64,000 nt of DNA from Enterocloster aldenensis (lineage in GTDB: Bacteria; Bacillota; Clostridia; Lachnospirales; Lachnospiraceae), in the NCBI RefSeq assembly GCF_003434055.1, contig NZ_QVEX01000004.1:1-64000 (forward strand), in the 5' to 3' direction. This document shows positions 1-8,446 of this stretch, one piece after another; within the stretch, counting starts at the first letter, position 1; every line of letters begins with the position of its first letter. The notes beneath the pieces were generated by a model that was not told where the DNA came from, ran no database searches, and saw nothing but the letters and a program-made list of their open reading frames with translations. The position numbers were made by a program, and so were the translations under genes.

Positions 1-13
1 ACCCGTTCACCGA

Positions 14-34
14 GCCACCCGTTTTACGGGTGGC
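14..34. repeat. Perfect 8-bp inverted repeat
   Basis: GCCACCCG and CGGGTGGC flank a five-base loop. No T-run follows on either strand, so it is not a clear terminator. It lies beyond the 3' end of the minus-strand regulator remnant and may be an mRNA end structure. Confidence 0.4.
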
Positions 35-95
35 GGCGACTCATGATGAGATAACCATGCTTTAATTCTGACTTTGCGGCCGGTTGGTCTTCCGG

Positions 96-689
96 TCATG
101 ATTGGGAAATCACAAGGCCGGATGCCTCTTTTATGCCCAGTTCCCCCAGCCTGGCAGCTGAAAACCGGAGCTCATAAAACAGCAGGTCCTCCAGTTCTGC
201 GGCCAAACCATCCCAATCACCGCGCTCCAGGCTTTCCGACAGGAGGTTGATGTGCGGGAGATAGAATGCGTTAATCTCCTCCCTGGAGCCATGCATGCTG
301 CGCAGAGGATATCCCCAAAGCAGAAGTGAGGGCAGTTGATTATAGATTTCCTGTATGACCTGGTTCGGAGAGCATAACGGGATGATTTCAAGGGAGGCAA
401 ATACCACTGACTCATACCGGAAGTTTTCCCTGATGTACGCCAGACGGTCTTTCCATAGGCCGATGGCCTGGGCCTTGATGCTTTTAACACAGGCCCTGCA
501 TGTCATGGCAAAGATCTGAAGGCTTTGCACGAAGTCCAGCAGCCGTTTTCTTATCATGGGCCGGGTCATGTCGTAGTTTTTTAAACTGTCCTCCGTGCTT
601 AAAATCTTGCTGCCAACCCCGTTTATGGATTGAACGGCGCCTAGCTGGTTCAGCAGCGTCAGGGTCCGGCGGACCGTGATGGATAGCAT
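96..689 (-). pseudogene. GntR-like regulator, N-terminally truncated
   Basis: The first 25 residues (TVRRTLTLLNQLGAV, then a short wing) resemble the second half of a GntR-type winged helix. The remaining ~165 residues look like a helical effector domain (residues 45-190). An in-frame open stretch continues only about 18 codons upstream of the ATG before a stop at 744-746, so the first HTH helices are missing. No good ribosome binding site precedes the ATG. It is divergent from the molybdenum operon and might once have regulated it. A functional short protein is possible, but a decayed gene is more likely. Confidence 0.45.
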
Positions 690-761
690 GTATGGCCAGG
701 CTTTTCTACCAGTTATTGAATCCCAAAATTTAAATTCATGGGATTATTGTCCGCAAAAGTG

Positions 762-790
762 TTTACAAAAATGTTGAAAAGTGATATCCT
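762..790 (+). promoter_or_regulatory. Promoter of the molybdopterin operon
   Basis: TTTACA, a 17-bp spacer and TATCCT lie just ahead of the first cofactor gene. The putative ModE box begins 8 bp after the -10 box, where a bound repressor would cover the transcription start. Confidence 0.55.
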
Positions 791-798
791 GTTAACAG

Positions 799-822
799 CG
801 TTATTTTTGTAAATAAATAACG
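799..822. promoter_or_regulatory. ModE-box-like operator 1
   Basis: A 24-bp dyad: CGTTATTT, eight spacer bases, AAATAACG. The 8-8-8 geometry and CGTTAT...ATAACG ends match the E. coli modA operator recalled from the literature (CGTTATAT-N8-ACATAACG). A second dyad of the same geometry lies before modA. A ModE-type HTH is encoded at 7505-8446 and is the likely binder. Confidence 0.6.
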
Positions 823-840
823 GGTGGAGGTTAAGGAAAA

Positions 841-1899
841 ATGAAACTGATTAAGACAGTGGACGCAGAGGGAACCGTACTGTGTCACGATATCACGCAG
901 ATCATCAAAGGCGTTACCAAGGACGCGGTGTTCCGCAAGGGACATGTGGTGACAAAGGAGGACATCCCTGTTCTTTTAAGCGTTGGCAAGGACCAGCTCT
1001 ATGTGTGGGAGAAGGAAGAGGGGATGCTCCATGAGAATGATGCGGCAGAAATACTCTGCGCCATGTGCAGGGGCGGACATATGGAACGCTCCCAGGCAAA
1101 GGAAGGGAAGATTGAACTGACTGCTTCCTGCGACGGCCTTTTAAAGGTGGACAATGACGGGCTTAAGGCGGTTAATGGTTTCGGGCAGATGATGATTGCC
1201 ACCCGCCACGGCAACTTCCCGGTAAAGAAGGGGGACAAGCTGGCAGGCACCAGGATTATCCCGCTGGTGATTGAGGAAGAGAAGATGGCAGCTGCAAAGG
1301 AGGCGGCCTTCCGGGCATCCAAGGGAAGGCCGATCCTGGAACTGAAGCCCTTTGTACATAAAAAAGTAGGCATTGTCACCACGGGCAATGAAGTGTTCCA
1401 TGGGCGGATCAAGGATACCTTTACGCCTGTCATCAAAGAGAAAATCAGTGAGTTTGACACGGAGGTCATTGACCACGTGACCTGGGATGATGATGATGCC
1501 AAGGTAACGGCCAGTATCCTGGACATGGTTAAAAAGGGAGCCGACGTGGTGATCTGTACCGGCGGCATGAGCGTTGACCCGGATGACAAGACTCCCCTTG
1601 CCATCCGCAACACAGGGGCCAGGGTGGTTTCATACGGGGCGCCGGTGCTTCCTGGCGCCATGTTCCTTCTGGCATACCTTGACGTGGCGGACGGGGATGA
1701 AAGGCGCACCGCTGCCATCATGGGGCTTCCTGGCTGTGTGATGTATGCAAAGCGCACCATATTTGACCTGGTCCTGCCGCGGATCATGGCGGACGATGCA
1801 GTGACACCTCAGGACCTGGCAGCCCTTGGACAGGGCGGTCTCTGCCTGAACTGTCCTGTCTGTACCTTCCCCAACTGCGGATTTGGAAAAGGAATGTAG
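841..1899 (+). CDS. Molybdopterin-binding protein (MoeA/MoCF-like) with Cys-rich tail
   Basis: A 352-residue cytosolic protein, first gene of the cofactor operon. The N-terminal half (1-165) has no motif I can name with confidence. Residues ~172-310 form a MoCF_biosynth domain, with [11 protein letters not shown] at the start and [11 protein letters not shown] in the molybdopterin-binding loop. The last 20 residues carry four cysteines in CxxCxxC-x4-C spacing, suggesting a metal or Fe-S site. Members of this family often accompany molybdenum hydroxylase maturation genes, which fits xdhC and yqeC downstream. GGAGG precedes the ATG. It may insert or sulfurate/selenate Mo cofactor; the exact reaction is unknown. 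Confidence 0.85.
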   Translation: MKLIKTVDAEGTVLCHDITQIIKGVTKDAVFRKGHVVTKEDIPVLLSVGKDQLYVWEKEEGMLHENDAAEILCAMCRGGHMERSQAKEGKIELTASCDGLLKVDNDGLKAVNGFGQMMIATRHGNFPVKKGDKLAGTRIIPLVIEEEKMAAAKEAAFRASKGRPILELKPFVHKKVGIVTTGNEVFHGRIKDTFTPVIKEKISEFDTEVIDHVTWDDDDAKVTASILDMVKKGADVVICTGGMSVDPDDKTPLAIRNTGARVVSYGAPVLPGAMFLLAYLDVADGDERRTAAIMGLPGCVMYAKRTIFDLVLPRIMADDAVTPQDLAALGQGGLCLNCPVCTFPNCGFGKGM

Positions 1900-1913
1900 G
1901 AGGAGCGGCAGAG

Positions 1914-2393
1914 ATGGAATTTACACATTTTGATGAACAGGGCAATGCCCTGATGGTGGATGTGGGGGATAAGGCGGACACCAAGAGGGAAGCAGTGGCC
2001 AAGGGCAGCATTTTCATGAGCAGTGAATGCCTGAAAAAAGTGACGGAAGGTACCATGGCCAAGGGGGACGTGCTTGGGGTAGCCAGGGTAGCAGGCATCA
2101 TGGGGGCAAAACGCACCTCCGACCTGATCCCGTTATGCCATATCCTGAACCTGACAAAGCTGAGCATTGATTTTACCGTCATAGAAGAAACAAATGAAAT
2201 CCAGGCAGCCTGCACGGCCAGGACCACTGGCAGGACAGGAGTGGAGATGGAGGCGCTGACCGGTGTCACGGTTGCGCTCCTGACCATCTATGACATGTGC
2301 AAGGCAGTGGACAAGACCATGGAACTTGGCAATATTTATCTGGAACACAAATCCGGAGGCAAGAGCGGGGAGTTTCACAACCCCAGGAAATGA
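1914..2393 (+). CDS. moaC: Cyclic pyranopterin monophosphate synthase MoaC
   Basis: A 159-residue protein of normal family length. MoaC converts 3',8-cyclo-7,8-dihydro-GTP, the MoaA product, to cyclic pyranopterin monophosphate. Conserved segments include [11 protein letters not shown] (active-site His) and YDMCKAVDK (catalytic Asp/Lys region). AGGAGG lies upstream, 14 bp after the preceding stop, so the genes are probably co-transcribed. moaA follows after 17 bp, giving both enzymes of the first cofactor step in order. Confidence 0.95.
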   Translation: MEFTHFDEQGNALMVDVGDKADTKREAVAKGSIFMSSECLKKVTEGTMAKGDVLGVARVAGIMGAKRTSDLIPLCHILNLTKLSIDFTVIEETNEIQAACTARTTGRTGVEMEALTGVTVALLTIYDMCKAVDKTMELGNIYLEHKSGGKSGEFHNPRK

Positions 2394-2410
2394 TACTGGA
2401 GCATTTTACT

Positions 2411-3472
2411 ATGAAAGATTCATTTGGAAGGAATATTGACTATATGAGGATATCCATCACGGACCGGTGCAACCTGCGGTGTAAGTACTGCATGCCGGAC
2501 GGGGTGGAAAGCCTGGCCCGCTGGGAGATCCTGTCCCTGGAGGAGATTGAGGCCATTGCCATCTGCGCCGCCGGTCTTGGCATCAGCCGGATCAAGGTGA
2601 CTGGGGGGGAACCCCTGGTGCGCAGGGACTGCTGCCAGCTGGTGAAGCTGTTAAAGTCCATACCTGGCATCGAGAAGGTGACCATCACTACCAACGGCGT
2701 CCTGCTGGACCGGTATCTGGAACCGCTCCTGGAGGCGGGGATTGACGGGATTAACATCAGCCTGGACACCCTGGACCCATGCATGTATGAGAAGATTACA
2801 GGCTTTGACAGGCTGGCCTGCGTGATGAAGACCATAGAGCGGTCACCGGGCCTCCCGGTAAGGGTTAAGATCAATGCGGTTTCCATTGATTTTAGTTCCA
2901 TGGACGGGGAAGGCTGCAGCGGCCCAGGGGGCAGCTGGTGGAAGGAGCTGGTGGAACTGACCGGCCGCTATCCGGTGGATGTGCGTTTCATTGAAATGAT
3001 GCCCATCGGATACGGAAAGCAGTTTAAGACCATCAACCACAAGGAACTGCTGGAGGAGATGCACAGGGAATACCCGGGGCTTGCTAAGGACCATACGGAG
3101 CACGGTTATGGACCGGCTGTGTATTACCGGATACCAGGCGCCCTTGGAAGCGTTGGGCTCATAAGCGCCATCCACGGGAAATTCTGTGATGAATGCAACC
3201 GCGTACGCCTGACCTCACAGGGCTTTTTAAAGACCTGCCTGTGTTATGAGGACGGCGTGGACCTGAGGGCAATCCTGAGGGAAGGCTTAAAGGCGCCTGA
3301 GGGCGGCGGCCACTACCATTGGCCCCTGAGGGAATGTCCGGGAGAGGAGAAGCTTCAGGCCCGTCTGGCTGCTGCCATGGAAAAGGCCATTGAGCACAAG
3401 CCTGCGGCCCACTGTTTTGAACGGCCGGGTATGATAACGGAATCACACAATATGATTGCGATTGGAGGATAA
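2411..3472 (+). CDS. moaA: GTP 3',8-cyclase MoaA (radical SAM)
   Basis: A 353-residue radical SAM enzyme that starts molybdopterin synthesis from GTP. CNLRCKYC near residue 20 is the CxxxCxxC SAM cluster. FCDECNRVR plus a Cys about 14 residues on is the second [4Fe-4S] site that holds GTP. It ends in the functionally important Gly-Gly (IAIGG). A Gly/Ser-rich insertion around residues 160-175 (GCSGPGGSWW) makes it slightly longer than usual. An upstream in-frame start would overlap moaC heavily, so the ATG at 2411, which begins MKDSFGRNIDYMR, is preferred. Confidence 0.94.
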   Translation: MKDSFGRNIDYMRISITDRCNLRCKYCMPDGVESLARWEILSLEEIEAIAICAAGLGISRIKVTGGEPLVRRDCCQLVKLLKSIPGIEKVTITTNGVLLDRYLEPLLEAGIDGINISLDTLDPCMYEKITGFDRLACVMKTIERSPGLPVRVKINAVSIDFSSMDGEGCSGPGGSWWKELVELTGRYPVDVRFIEMMPIGYGKQFKTINHKELLEEMHREYPGLAKDHTEHGYGPAVYYRIPGALGSVGLISAIHGKFCDECNRVRLTSQGFLKTCLCYEDGVDLRAILREGLKAPEGGGHYHWPLRECPGEEKLQARLAAAMEKAIEHKPAAHCFERPGMITESHNMIAIGG

Positions 3473-3482
3473 TAAAAGGGTT

Positions 3483-4493
3483 ATGGGAGACGTGACAGAG
3501 AAAAAGGAAGGCCTGCAGATGGACCGGCAGGGTAAAAGTGGGGAAGGCGTGCTTCCCACAGGGGTTGTGAAGGCCATCTGCATCAGCGATGTCAGGGGAA
3601 TTGAAAAAAGGGCCATTGAAGAAGGCCATTTCCTGGTGGATTTTGGGATTGAGGGGGATGCCCATGGCGGAAACTGGCACCGCCAGGTCAGCCTGCTTTC
3701 CTATGACAAGGTCAAGGCGTTTAACGAGAAAGGGGCTGATGTGGGAGACGGGGCCTTTGGGGAGAACCTGGTGGTGGAAGGCCTGGACTTCCGTTCCCTG
3801 CCAGTGGGCACAAAGCTGTACGCGGGGACCGTGGAGCTTGTGATGACCCAGATCGGGAAGGAATGCCACAGCCATTGTGCCATTTACAAACGCATGGGTG
3901 AATGCATCATGCCAAGGGAGGGAGTGTTTGCCAAGGTGCTGAAGGAAGGCATCATCCGCCCTGGTGATGAGATGTGCGTGAAACTGCCTGATGAGAACCG
4001 TCCCTTAACAGCCGCGGTCATAACCCTCAGTGACAAAGGGGCCAGGGGCGAAAGAAAGGACGAAAGCGGACCTGTGGCAAAGGAAATGCTGGAGCAGGCA
4101 GGTTATGAGGTGGTGGAAACCCTTCTCATAGCCGATGAACCGGCCCTGTTAAAGACCCAGCTGATGCGCCTGGCTGACGGCAGGCAGGTGGATTTAATCC
4201 TTACCAGCGGCGGGACCGGGTTCTCCCTGAGGGACCAGACACCGGAGGCAACCATGGCGGTGGCTGACCGGAACGCCCCCGGGATTGCGGAGGCAATCCG
4301 TTACAGATCCCTTCAGGTTACGGACAGGGCCATGTTAAGCAGGGGCGCGTCCGTAATCCGCAAGAAGACCCTGATTGTAAACCTTCCTGGAAGTCCCAAG
4401 GCGGTGAAGGAAAGCCTTGGATTCATCCTGGACTCCCTGGAGCATGGGATAAAGATACTGCGCGGAAGCGCGTCCGAGTGCGCCAGACCCTGA
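3483..4493 (+). CDS. MOSC domain-MogA/MoaB fusion protein
   Basis: About 336 residues in two domains. Residues ~20-160 form a MOSC domain with the conserved GKECHSHCAIY cysteine segment, a family that handles sulfur on Mo cofactor or acts in maturation. Residues ~172-330 are a MogA/MoaB-type molybdopterin adenylyltransferase, including ILTSGGTGFSLRDQTPEA and the VNLPGSPKAV motif. The fusion couples molybdopterin adenylylation with a sulfur-handling domain. GGAGGA overlaps the end of moaA 12 bp before the chosen ATG; an ATG at 3519 is an alternative. It is the last gene before a terminator. Confidence 0.9.
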   Translation: MGDVTEKKEGLQMDRQGKSGEGVLPTGVVKAICISDVRGIEKRAIEEGHFLVDFGIEGDAHGGNWHRQVSLLSYDKVKAFNEKGADVGDGAFGENLVVEGLDFRSLPVGTKLYAGTVELVMTQIGKECHSHCAIYKRMGECIMPREGVFAKVLKEGIIRPGDEMCVKLPDENRPLTAAVITLSDKGARGERKDESGPVAKEMLEQAGYEVVETLLIADEPALLKTQLMRLADGRQVDLILTSGGTGFSLRDQTPEATMAVADRNAPGIAEAIRYRSLQVTDRAMLSRGASVIRKKTLIVNLPGSPKAVKESLGFILDSLEHGIKILRGSASECARP

Positions 4494-4593
4494 ATGTGGG
4501 GTTACGGGGCGGACAACAGACAGGATTGGCAGACGCGGCGCAGACCGGCAGTCCCAACGTCCGTTTACAGCATGAAACAGATATGACCGGCAG

Positions 4594-4618
4594 GCCCACC
4601 TGTCATGGGTGGGCTTTT
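4594..4618 (+). terminator. Terminator between moa genes and modABC
   Basis: GCCCACC and GGTGGGC (7-bp stem, 7-base loop) followed by TTTT. The ~100 bases before it (4494-4593) contain short GC-rich inverted segments but no ORF. The short U-run makes this moderate. Confidence 0.6.
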
Positions 4619-4628
4619 GCCCGGGATT

Positions 4629-4652
4629 CGATATATTTGAGCAAGTATAACG
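4629..4652. promoter_or_regulatory. ModE-box-like operator 2 (modA upstream)
   Basis: CGATATAT, eight bases, GTATAACG: the same 24-bp geometry as the dyad at 799-822, with both half-sites fitting CGNTATA. It lies 56 bp upstream of modA, the classical place for molybdate-responsive repression. No clear consensus promoter was identified here. Confidence 0.6.
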
Positions 4653-4707
4653 AATGGACATTGTCCGTTTACAATTTATTATTTTATATTAAAAGGAGAG
4701 GCATATT

Positions 4708-5628
4708 ATGAAAAAACACATTACCATGATCATAACGGCCATGATGGCGGCAGCCGTACTGGCAGGATGCGGGACATCCAAGGAAGCGGCAACCACAGCA
4801 GCGTCCTCCGGGACAGCGGCTGCGGCAGAAGCTGAAGCCAGGGCAGAAACTGAAACCAAGGCAGAAACCAAAACCGGGGCCGGGGCGCAGACAGGGGCAG
4901 ATGCCAAGGCGGAGGCGGCTATGGGCCAGGAGACCGAGATCCTAGTGGCGGCAGCTGCCAGCCTTAAGAACGCCTATGAGGAGGAACTGATTCCCATGTT
5001 CCAGGACAAGTACCCTGGCGTTACGGTTAAGGGAACCTATGACAGTTCAGGCAAGCTGCAGACACAGATCGAGGAGGGCCTGGAAGCGGATGTGTTCATG
5101 TCGGCAGCACCCAAGCAGATGACCGCCCTTGACGGGGAAGGGCTGATTGTCTCTGACACCATCACCAACCTGCTGGAGAACAAGATTGTGCTGATCGTGC
5201 CCTCTGACAGCGATTCGGGCTTTACCAGGTTTGAGGATATTGAAAAAGCTGAGAGCATTGCACTGGGGGATCCGGCCAGTGTCCCGGTGGGGCAGTATTC
5301 AGAAGAAGCATTGACGAGTCTGGGGATTTGGGATAAAATTCAGGATAAGGTAAGTTTTGGCACGAACGTGACAGAGGTACTGAACCAGGTGGCGGCAGCC
5401 AGCGCGGACGCGGGCATCGTGTATGCAACGGATGCAGCCAGCATGGCAGACCAGGTCAAGGTTGTTGCAGAGGCCCCGGAGGGCAGCCTGGCCAAGAAGG
5501 TAATCTACCCGGTTGCTGTTGTGAAGGACACTGCCAATGCGGAGGCGGCCGGGAATTTTGTTGAATTCCTGAAAACAGACGAAGCCATGAAGGTGTTTGA
5601 GTCCTACGGATTTACAAAGGGAGAATGA
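4708..5628 (+). CDS. modA: Molybdate ABC transporter substrate-binding lipoprotein ModA
   Basis: A 306-residue lipoprotein. A basic start, hydrophobic core and lipobox LAGC with Cys21 give a membrane-anchored binding protein. Residues ~25-72 form an unusual Ala/Glu/Thr-rich linker. The mature domain begins EILVAAAASLKNAYEE, the ModA oxyanion-binding opening, followed by ADVFMSAAPKQM and YATDAAS typical of the family. It delivers molybdate (or tungstate) to ModBC. AAAGGAGAG precedes the ATG and modB follows after 22 bp. Confidence 0.93.
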   Translation: MKKHITMIITAMMAAAVLAGCGTSKEAATTAASSGTAAAAEAEARAETETKAETKTGAGAQTGADAKAEAAMGQETEILVAAAASLKNAYEEELIPMFQDKYPGVTVKGTYDSSGKLQTQIEEGLEADVFMSAAPKQMTALDGEGLIVSDTITNLLENKIVLIVPSDSDSGFTRFEDIEKAESIALGDPASVPVGQYSEEALTSLGIWDKIQDKVSFGTNVTEVLNQVAAASADAGIVYATDAASMADQVKVVAEAPEGSLAKKVIYPVAVVKDTANAEAAGNFVEFLKTDEAMKVFESYGFTKGE

Positions 5629-5650
5629 TAATGGGAGAGGGGATGCATAC

Positions 5651-6322
5651 ATGGATTGGTCACCCATACTGATATCGATGAAGACAGCCGGCCTGTCAAT
5701 TATAATTACGTTTTTTCTTGGGATTTTTGCTGCCTGGGCAGTGGTAAGTCTTAAAAATGAGGGGTGGAGGCTGTTCTGGGACGGTGTGCTGACACTTCCG
5801 CTGGTGCTTCCGCCTACAGTGGCCGGATTTTTCCTTCTCTATATATTTGGGGTCAAACGCCCGGTGGGGCAGTTTTTTATTGACTATTTCAGCATCAAGA
5901 TTGCATTTTCCTGGGCAGCCACCGTGATTGCGGCCGTGGTCATGTCCTTCCCGCTGATGTACCGGTCGGCCAGGGGCGCATTTGAACAGGTGGACCAGAA
6001 CCTGGTGGCGGCGGCCAGGACCCTGGGGATGAGCGAGTGGTGTATTTTCTGGAAGGTATTGATTGCCAATGCAGTGCCGGGGGTTGTCAGCGGAGGCGTC
6101 CTGGCCTTTGCAAGGGGCCTTGGGGAGTTTGGCGCCACGGCCATGATAGCAGGCAACATTGCGGGCAGGACAAGGACCCTGCCCATGGCGGTTTATTCCG
6201 AGGTGGCTGCCGGGAACATGGATAAGGCATACGGTTATGTGGCCATCATTGTGGTGATTGCGTTTATTTCGGTTTTTCTTATGAACTGGACGGCCCTTCG
6301 GACCGGAAGCAGGAGGGGTTAG
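5651..6322 (+). CDS. modB: Molybdate ABC transporter permease ModB
   Basis: A 223-residue membrane permease with about five hydrophobic segments. The EAA loop is visible as ARTLGMSEWCIFWKV, followed by RGLGEFGATAMIAGN, characteristic of ModB. A longer ORF opens inside modA, but the ATG at 5651 (MDWSPILISMKTA) matches the usual family start and follows a purine-rich GGGAGAGGGG. It forms the channel of the modABC operon and ends 3 bp before modC. Confidence 0.93.
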   Translation: MDWSPILISMKTAGLSIIITFFLGIFAAWAVVSLKNEGWRLFWDGVLTLPLVLPPTVAGFFLLYIFGVKRPVGQFFIDYFSIKIAFSWAATVIAAVVMSFPLMYRSARGAFEQVDQNLVAAARTLGMSEWCIFWKVLIANAVPGVVSGGVLAFARGLGEFGATAMIAGNIAGRTRTLPMAVYSEVAAGNMDKAYGYVAIIVVIAFISVFLMNWTALRTGSRRG

Positions 6323-6325
6323 GAT

Positions 6326-7489
6326 ATGATTGCAGATGCAGGGCATGAGCTTTGTTTGGGAGTGGATATAAAAAAGAAGCTGAAGGAATTCAGCCTGGAC
6401 ATTGGATTTGAGACGGGAAAGGGATGCCTGGGAATACTGGGGCCCTCGGGCTGCGGCAAAAGCATGACCCTTAAATCCATTGCAGGCATCGTAAGGCCGG
6501 ATTCCGGCAGGATAGCGGTTCAGTATGCCAAGGAGGAAGCGGCAGGGGGAAGGGTGCTTTACGATTCATCCCTAAAGGTCAATGAACGGCCCCAGGTGCG
6601 CAGGGTAGGTTACCTGTTCCAGAATTACGCCCTGTTTCCCAACATGACAGTGGAACAGAACATACTTACCGGTTTGAACAGCAGGGGCGGCAGGAAGGCA
6701 GTGTCCGGGAAACGCCGGCCCCTGACACAGAAGGAGAAGGATGGGAAAGTCAGGGAAATGCTCTCAAGGTTCAGGCTGGAAGGGCTGGAAAAACGCTATC
6801 CCGCACAGCTGTCGGGAGGACAGCAGCAGAGGGTGGCCCTGGCCCGCATCCTTGCATATGAGCCTGAGGTGCTTTTGCTGGACGAACCGTTTTCAGCCAT
6901 GGATACCTATCTCAGGGAAGGGCTGAGGCTGGAACTGGCCGGTGTCCTTAAGGATTACGACGGGGTCAGCATCTTGGTGACCCATGACAGGGATGAGGCG
7001 TACCAGCTCTGTGACAGCCTTCTTCTTTTAGACAGGGGAAGGGTGCTGGCTGGCGGGAAGACCAGGGACATATTCCAGTGCCCGGTCACGTGCCAGGCCG
7101 CCAGGCTCACGGGCTGCAAGAACATTTCCAGGATAGAACGTCTGGGCGCGCGGCGCATCAAGGCGTTGGACTGGGGCGGGCTGGAGCTCTCAACGGACCG
7201 GGATGTGGACGGTTCCATCACAGCGGTTGGAATCAGGGCACATGATTTCGAACCCCTGTCCGATGGGGAAGCAGGGCAGTGGAAAGGCAGGGAAAACGCC
7301 AACCTGATTCAGGTGGAATCGCCCAATATTTCCGAGATGCCCTTTGAGTGGTATATTACACTGTCCAACGGCCTGTGGTGGAAAAAGGAAAAGGATATCC
7401 ATACCCACAACACCGCCGGGCTTGTACCAGGGTGGCTGCGGGTGGAGCCATCGGCTTTGCTGCTGCTTACAGGCGAGTTAAATGGATAA
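6326..7489 (+). CDS. modC: Molybdate ABC transporter ATP-binding protein ModC
   Basis: A 387-residue ATPase. The Walker A is GPSGCGKS (near residue 40), the signature LSGGQQQR, Walker B LLLDEPF and switch His in VTHDRDEA. Residues ~240-387 are a C-terminal domain with VGIRAHDFEP, like the molybdate-binding TOBE/regulatory region of ModC. An AGGAGGGG site spans the end of modB, implying tight coupling. A basic insertion around residues 115-135 (GGRKAVSGKRR) lengthens the helical domain. It energizes molybdate uptake on the cytoplasmic face. Confidence 0.92.
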   Translation: MIADAGHELCLGVDIKKKLKEFSLDIGFETGKGCLGILGPSGCGKSMTLKSIAGIVRPDSGRIAVQYAKEEAAGGRVLYDSSLKVNERPQVRRVGYLFQNYALFPNMTVEQNILTGLNSRGGRKAVSGKRRPLTQKEKDGKVREMLSRFRLEGLEKRYPAQLSGGQQQRVALARILAYEPEVLLLDEPFSAMDTYLREGLRLELAGVLKDYDGVSILVTHDRDEAYQLCDSLLLLDRGRVLAGGKTRDIFQCPVTCQAARLTGCKNISRIERLGARRIKALDWGGLELSTDRDVDGSITAVGIRAHDFEPLSDGEAGQWKGRENANLIQVESPNISEMPFEWYITLSNGLWWKKEKDIHTHNTAGLVPGWLRVEPSALLLLTGELNG

Positions 7490-7504
7490 AAGGAGAAGTT
7501 GGAT

Positions 7505-8446
7505 ATGAGGACAGGCGCTGTGGTTGTTGCGGCAGGACACAAGAGTTCTGTAAGCAGTTTTTCGCCCATGCTTCCCATCGGGGACAGTACGGTCATCAGA
7601 AGGATCATCATTACCCTTAAGCGGTCCGGGATTGACCCGGTGGTGGTGGTTACGGGGAAACAGGGGGATGAGGTGGAGAAGCACATAGCAGGCCTTCGCG
7701 TCATCTGCCTGCGCAATCAGAATTATGGGAATACCCAGATGTATAACAGCATCTGTCTGGGCCTAAACTACATTGAGGACCTGTGCGACCGGGTATTTAT
7801 CCTGCCTGCCAAGTTCCCCATGTTCCTTCCGGAAACCATAAAGCGGATGATGGATATGGATGCCCAGGTGGTCTGCCCTGTATTTGAGGGGAGAAGGGGA
7901 CATCCGGTGCTGGTTTCCAGCAATATCATCGGTAAACTGCTGAATTACAAGGGGGAAAAAGGGCTCCGCGGCGCCCTCAGGCAGGTGGATGTGGACCGGT
8001 GCGCGTGGGAGGTTGAGGTGGAGGACCAGGGAATCATCCTGGCAGTGGAAACGGATGAGGACCGTGCCCAGAGTAATCTTGACAATGAGCGGCTGGACAT
8101 TTTCCCGCAGATCCAGCTGACGCTGGAGCGGGATGAAGGGTTCTTCGGTCCGTCCGTGGCACAGTTTTTATCATTGATTGACCATACGGGGTCCATGCAG
8201 ACTGCCTGCAGGCAGATGCACATGTCCTACACCAAGGGATGGAAGATCTTAAAGGCAGCGGAAAAACAGCTTGGATACCCCCTGCTGATTACCCAGTCAG
8301 GCGGGGCAGAGGGCGGTTCGTCCCTGCTGACCCCGAAGGCTAAGGATTTCCTGATCCGTTTCCTGGGGATGGAGAAGGAACTGAGGGAGGATGCGCAGAA
8401 ACTATATCAAAAATATTTTTCCATGGAGGATCAGACAGGTCTATGA
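7505..8446 (+). CDS. MobA-like nucleotidyltransferase domain fused to ModE-type HTH
   Basis: A 313-residue protein. Residues ~1-190 resemble MobA/MocA-like NTP transferases (GAVVVAAG opening, FEGRRGHPVLVSS, LRGALRQVDVD). The usual glycine/arginine nucleotide loop is altered to AAGHKSSVSSFSPMLPIG, so catalysis is doubtful. Residues ~225-290 are a LysR/ModE-type HTH (SLIDHTGSMQTACRQMHMSYTKGW). No molbindin domain is present. It directly follows modC and overlaps xdhC by ATGA. I infer a regulator for the two ModE-like boxes, perhaps sensing cofactor or nucleotide through the N-terminal domain. AGGAG favours the ATG at 7505 over an upstream TTG. Confidence 0.85.
   Translation: MRTGAVVVAAGHKSSVSSFSPMLPIGDSTVIRRIIITLKRSGIDPVVVVTGKQGDEVEKHIAGLRVICLRNQNYGNTQMYNSICLGLNYIEDLCDRVFILPAKFPMFLPETIKRMMDMDAQVVCPVFEGRRGHPVLVSSNIIGKLLNYKGEKGLRGALRQVDVDRCAWEVEVEDQGIILAVETDEDRAQSNLDNERLDIFPQIQLTLERDEGFFGPSVAQFLSLIDHTGSMQTACRQMHMSYTKGWKILKAAEKQLGYPLLITQSGGAEGGSSLLTPKAKDFLIRFLGMEKELREDAQKLYQKYFSMEDQTGL

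Noticed and set aside
4494..4593. Moco riboswitch upstream of modA
   Set aside because: There is GC-rich, possibly structured sequence, but I could not match the known Moco or Tuco RNA core by eye; a covariance-model search would decide.
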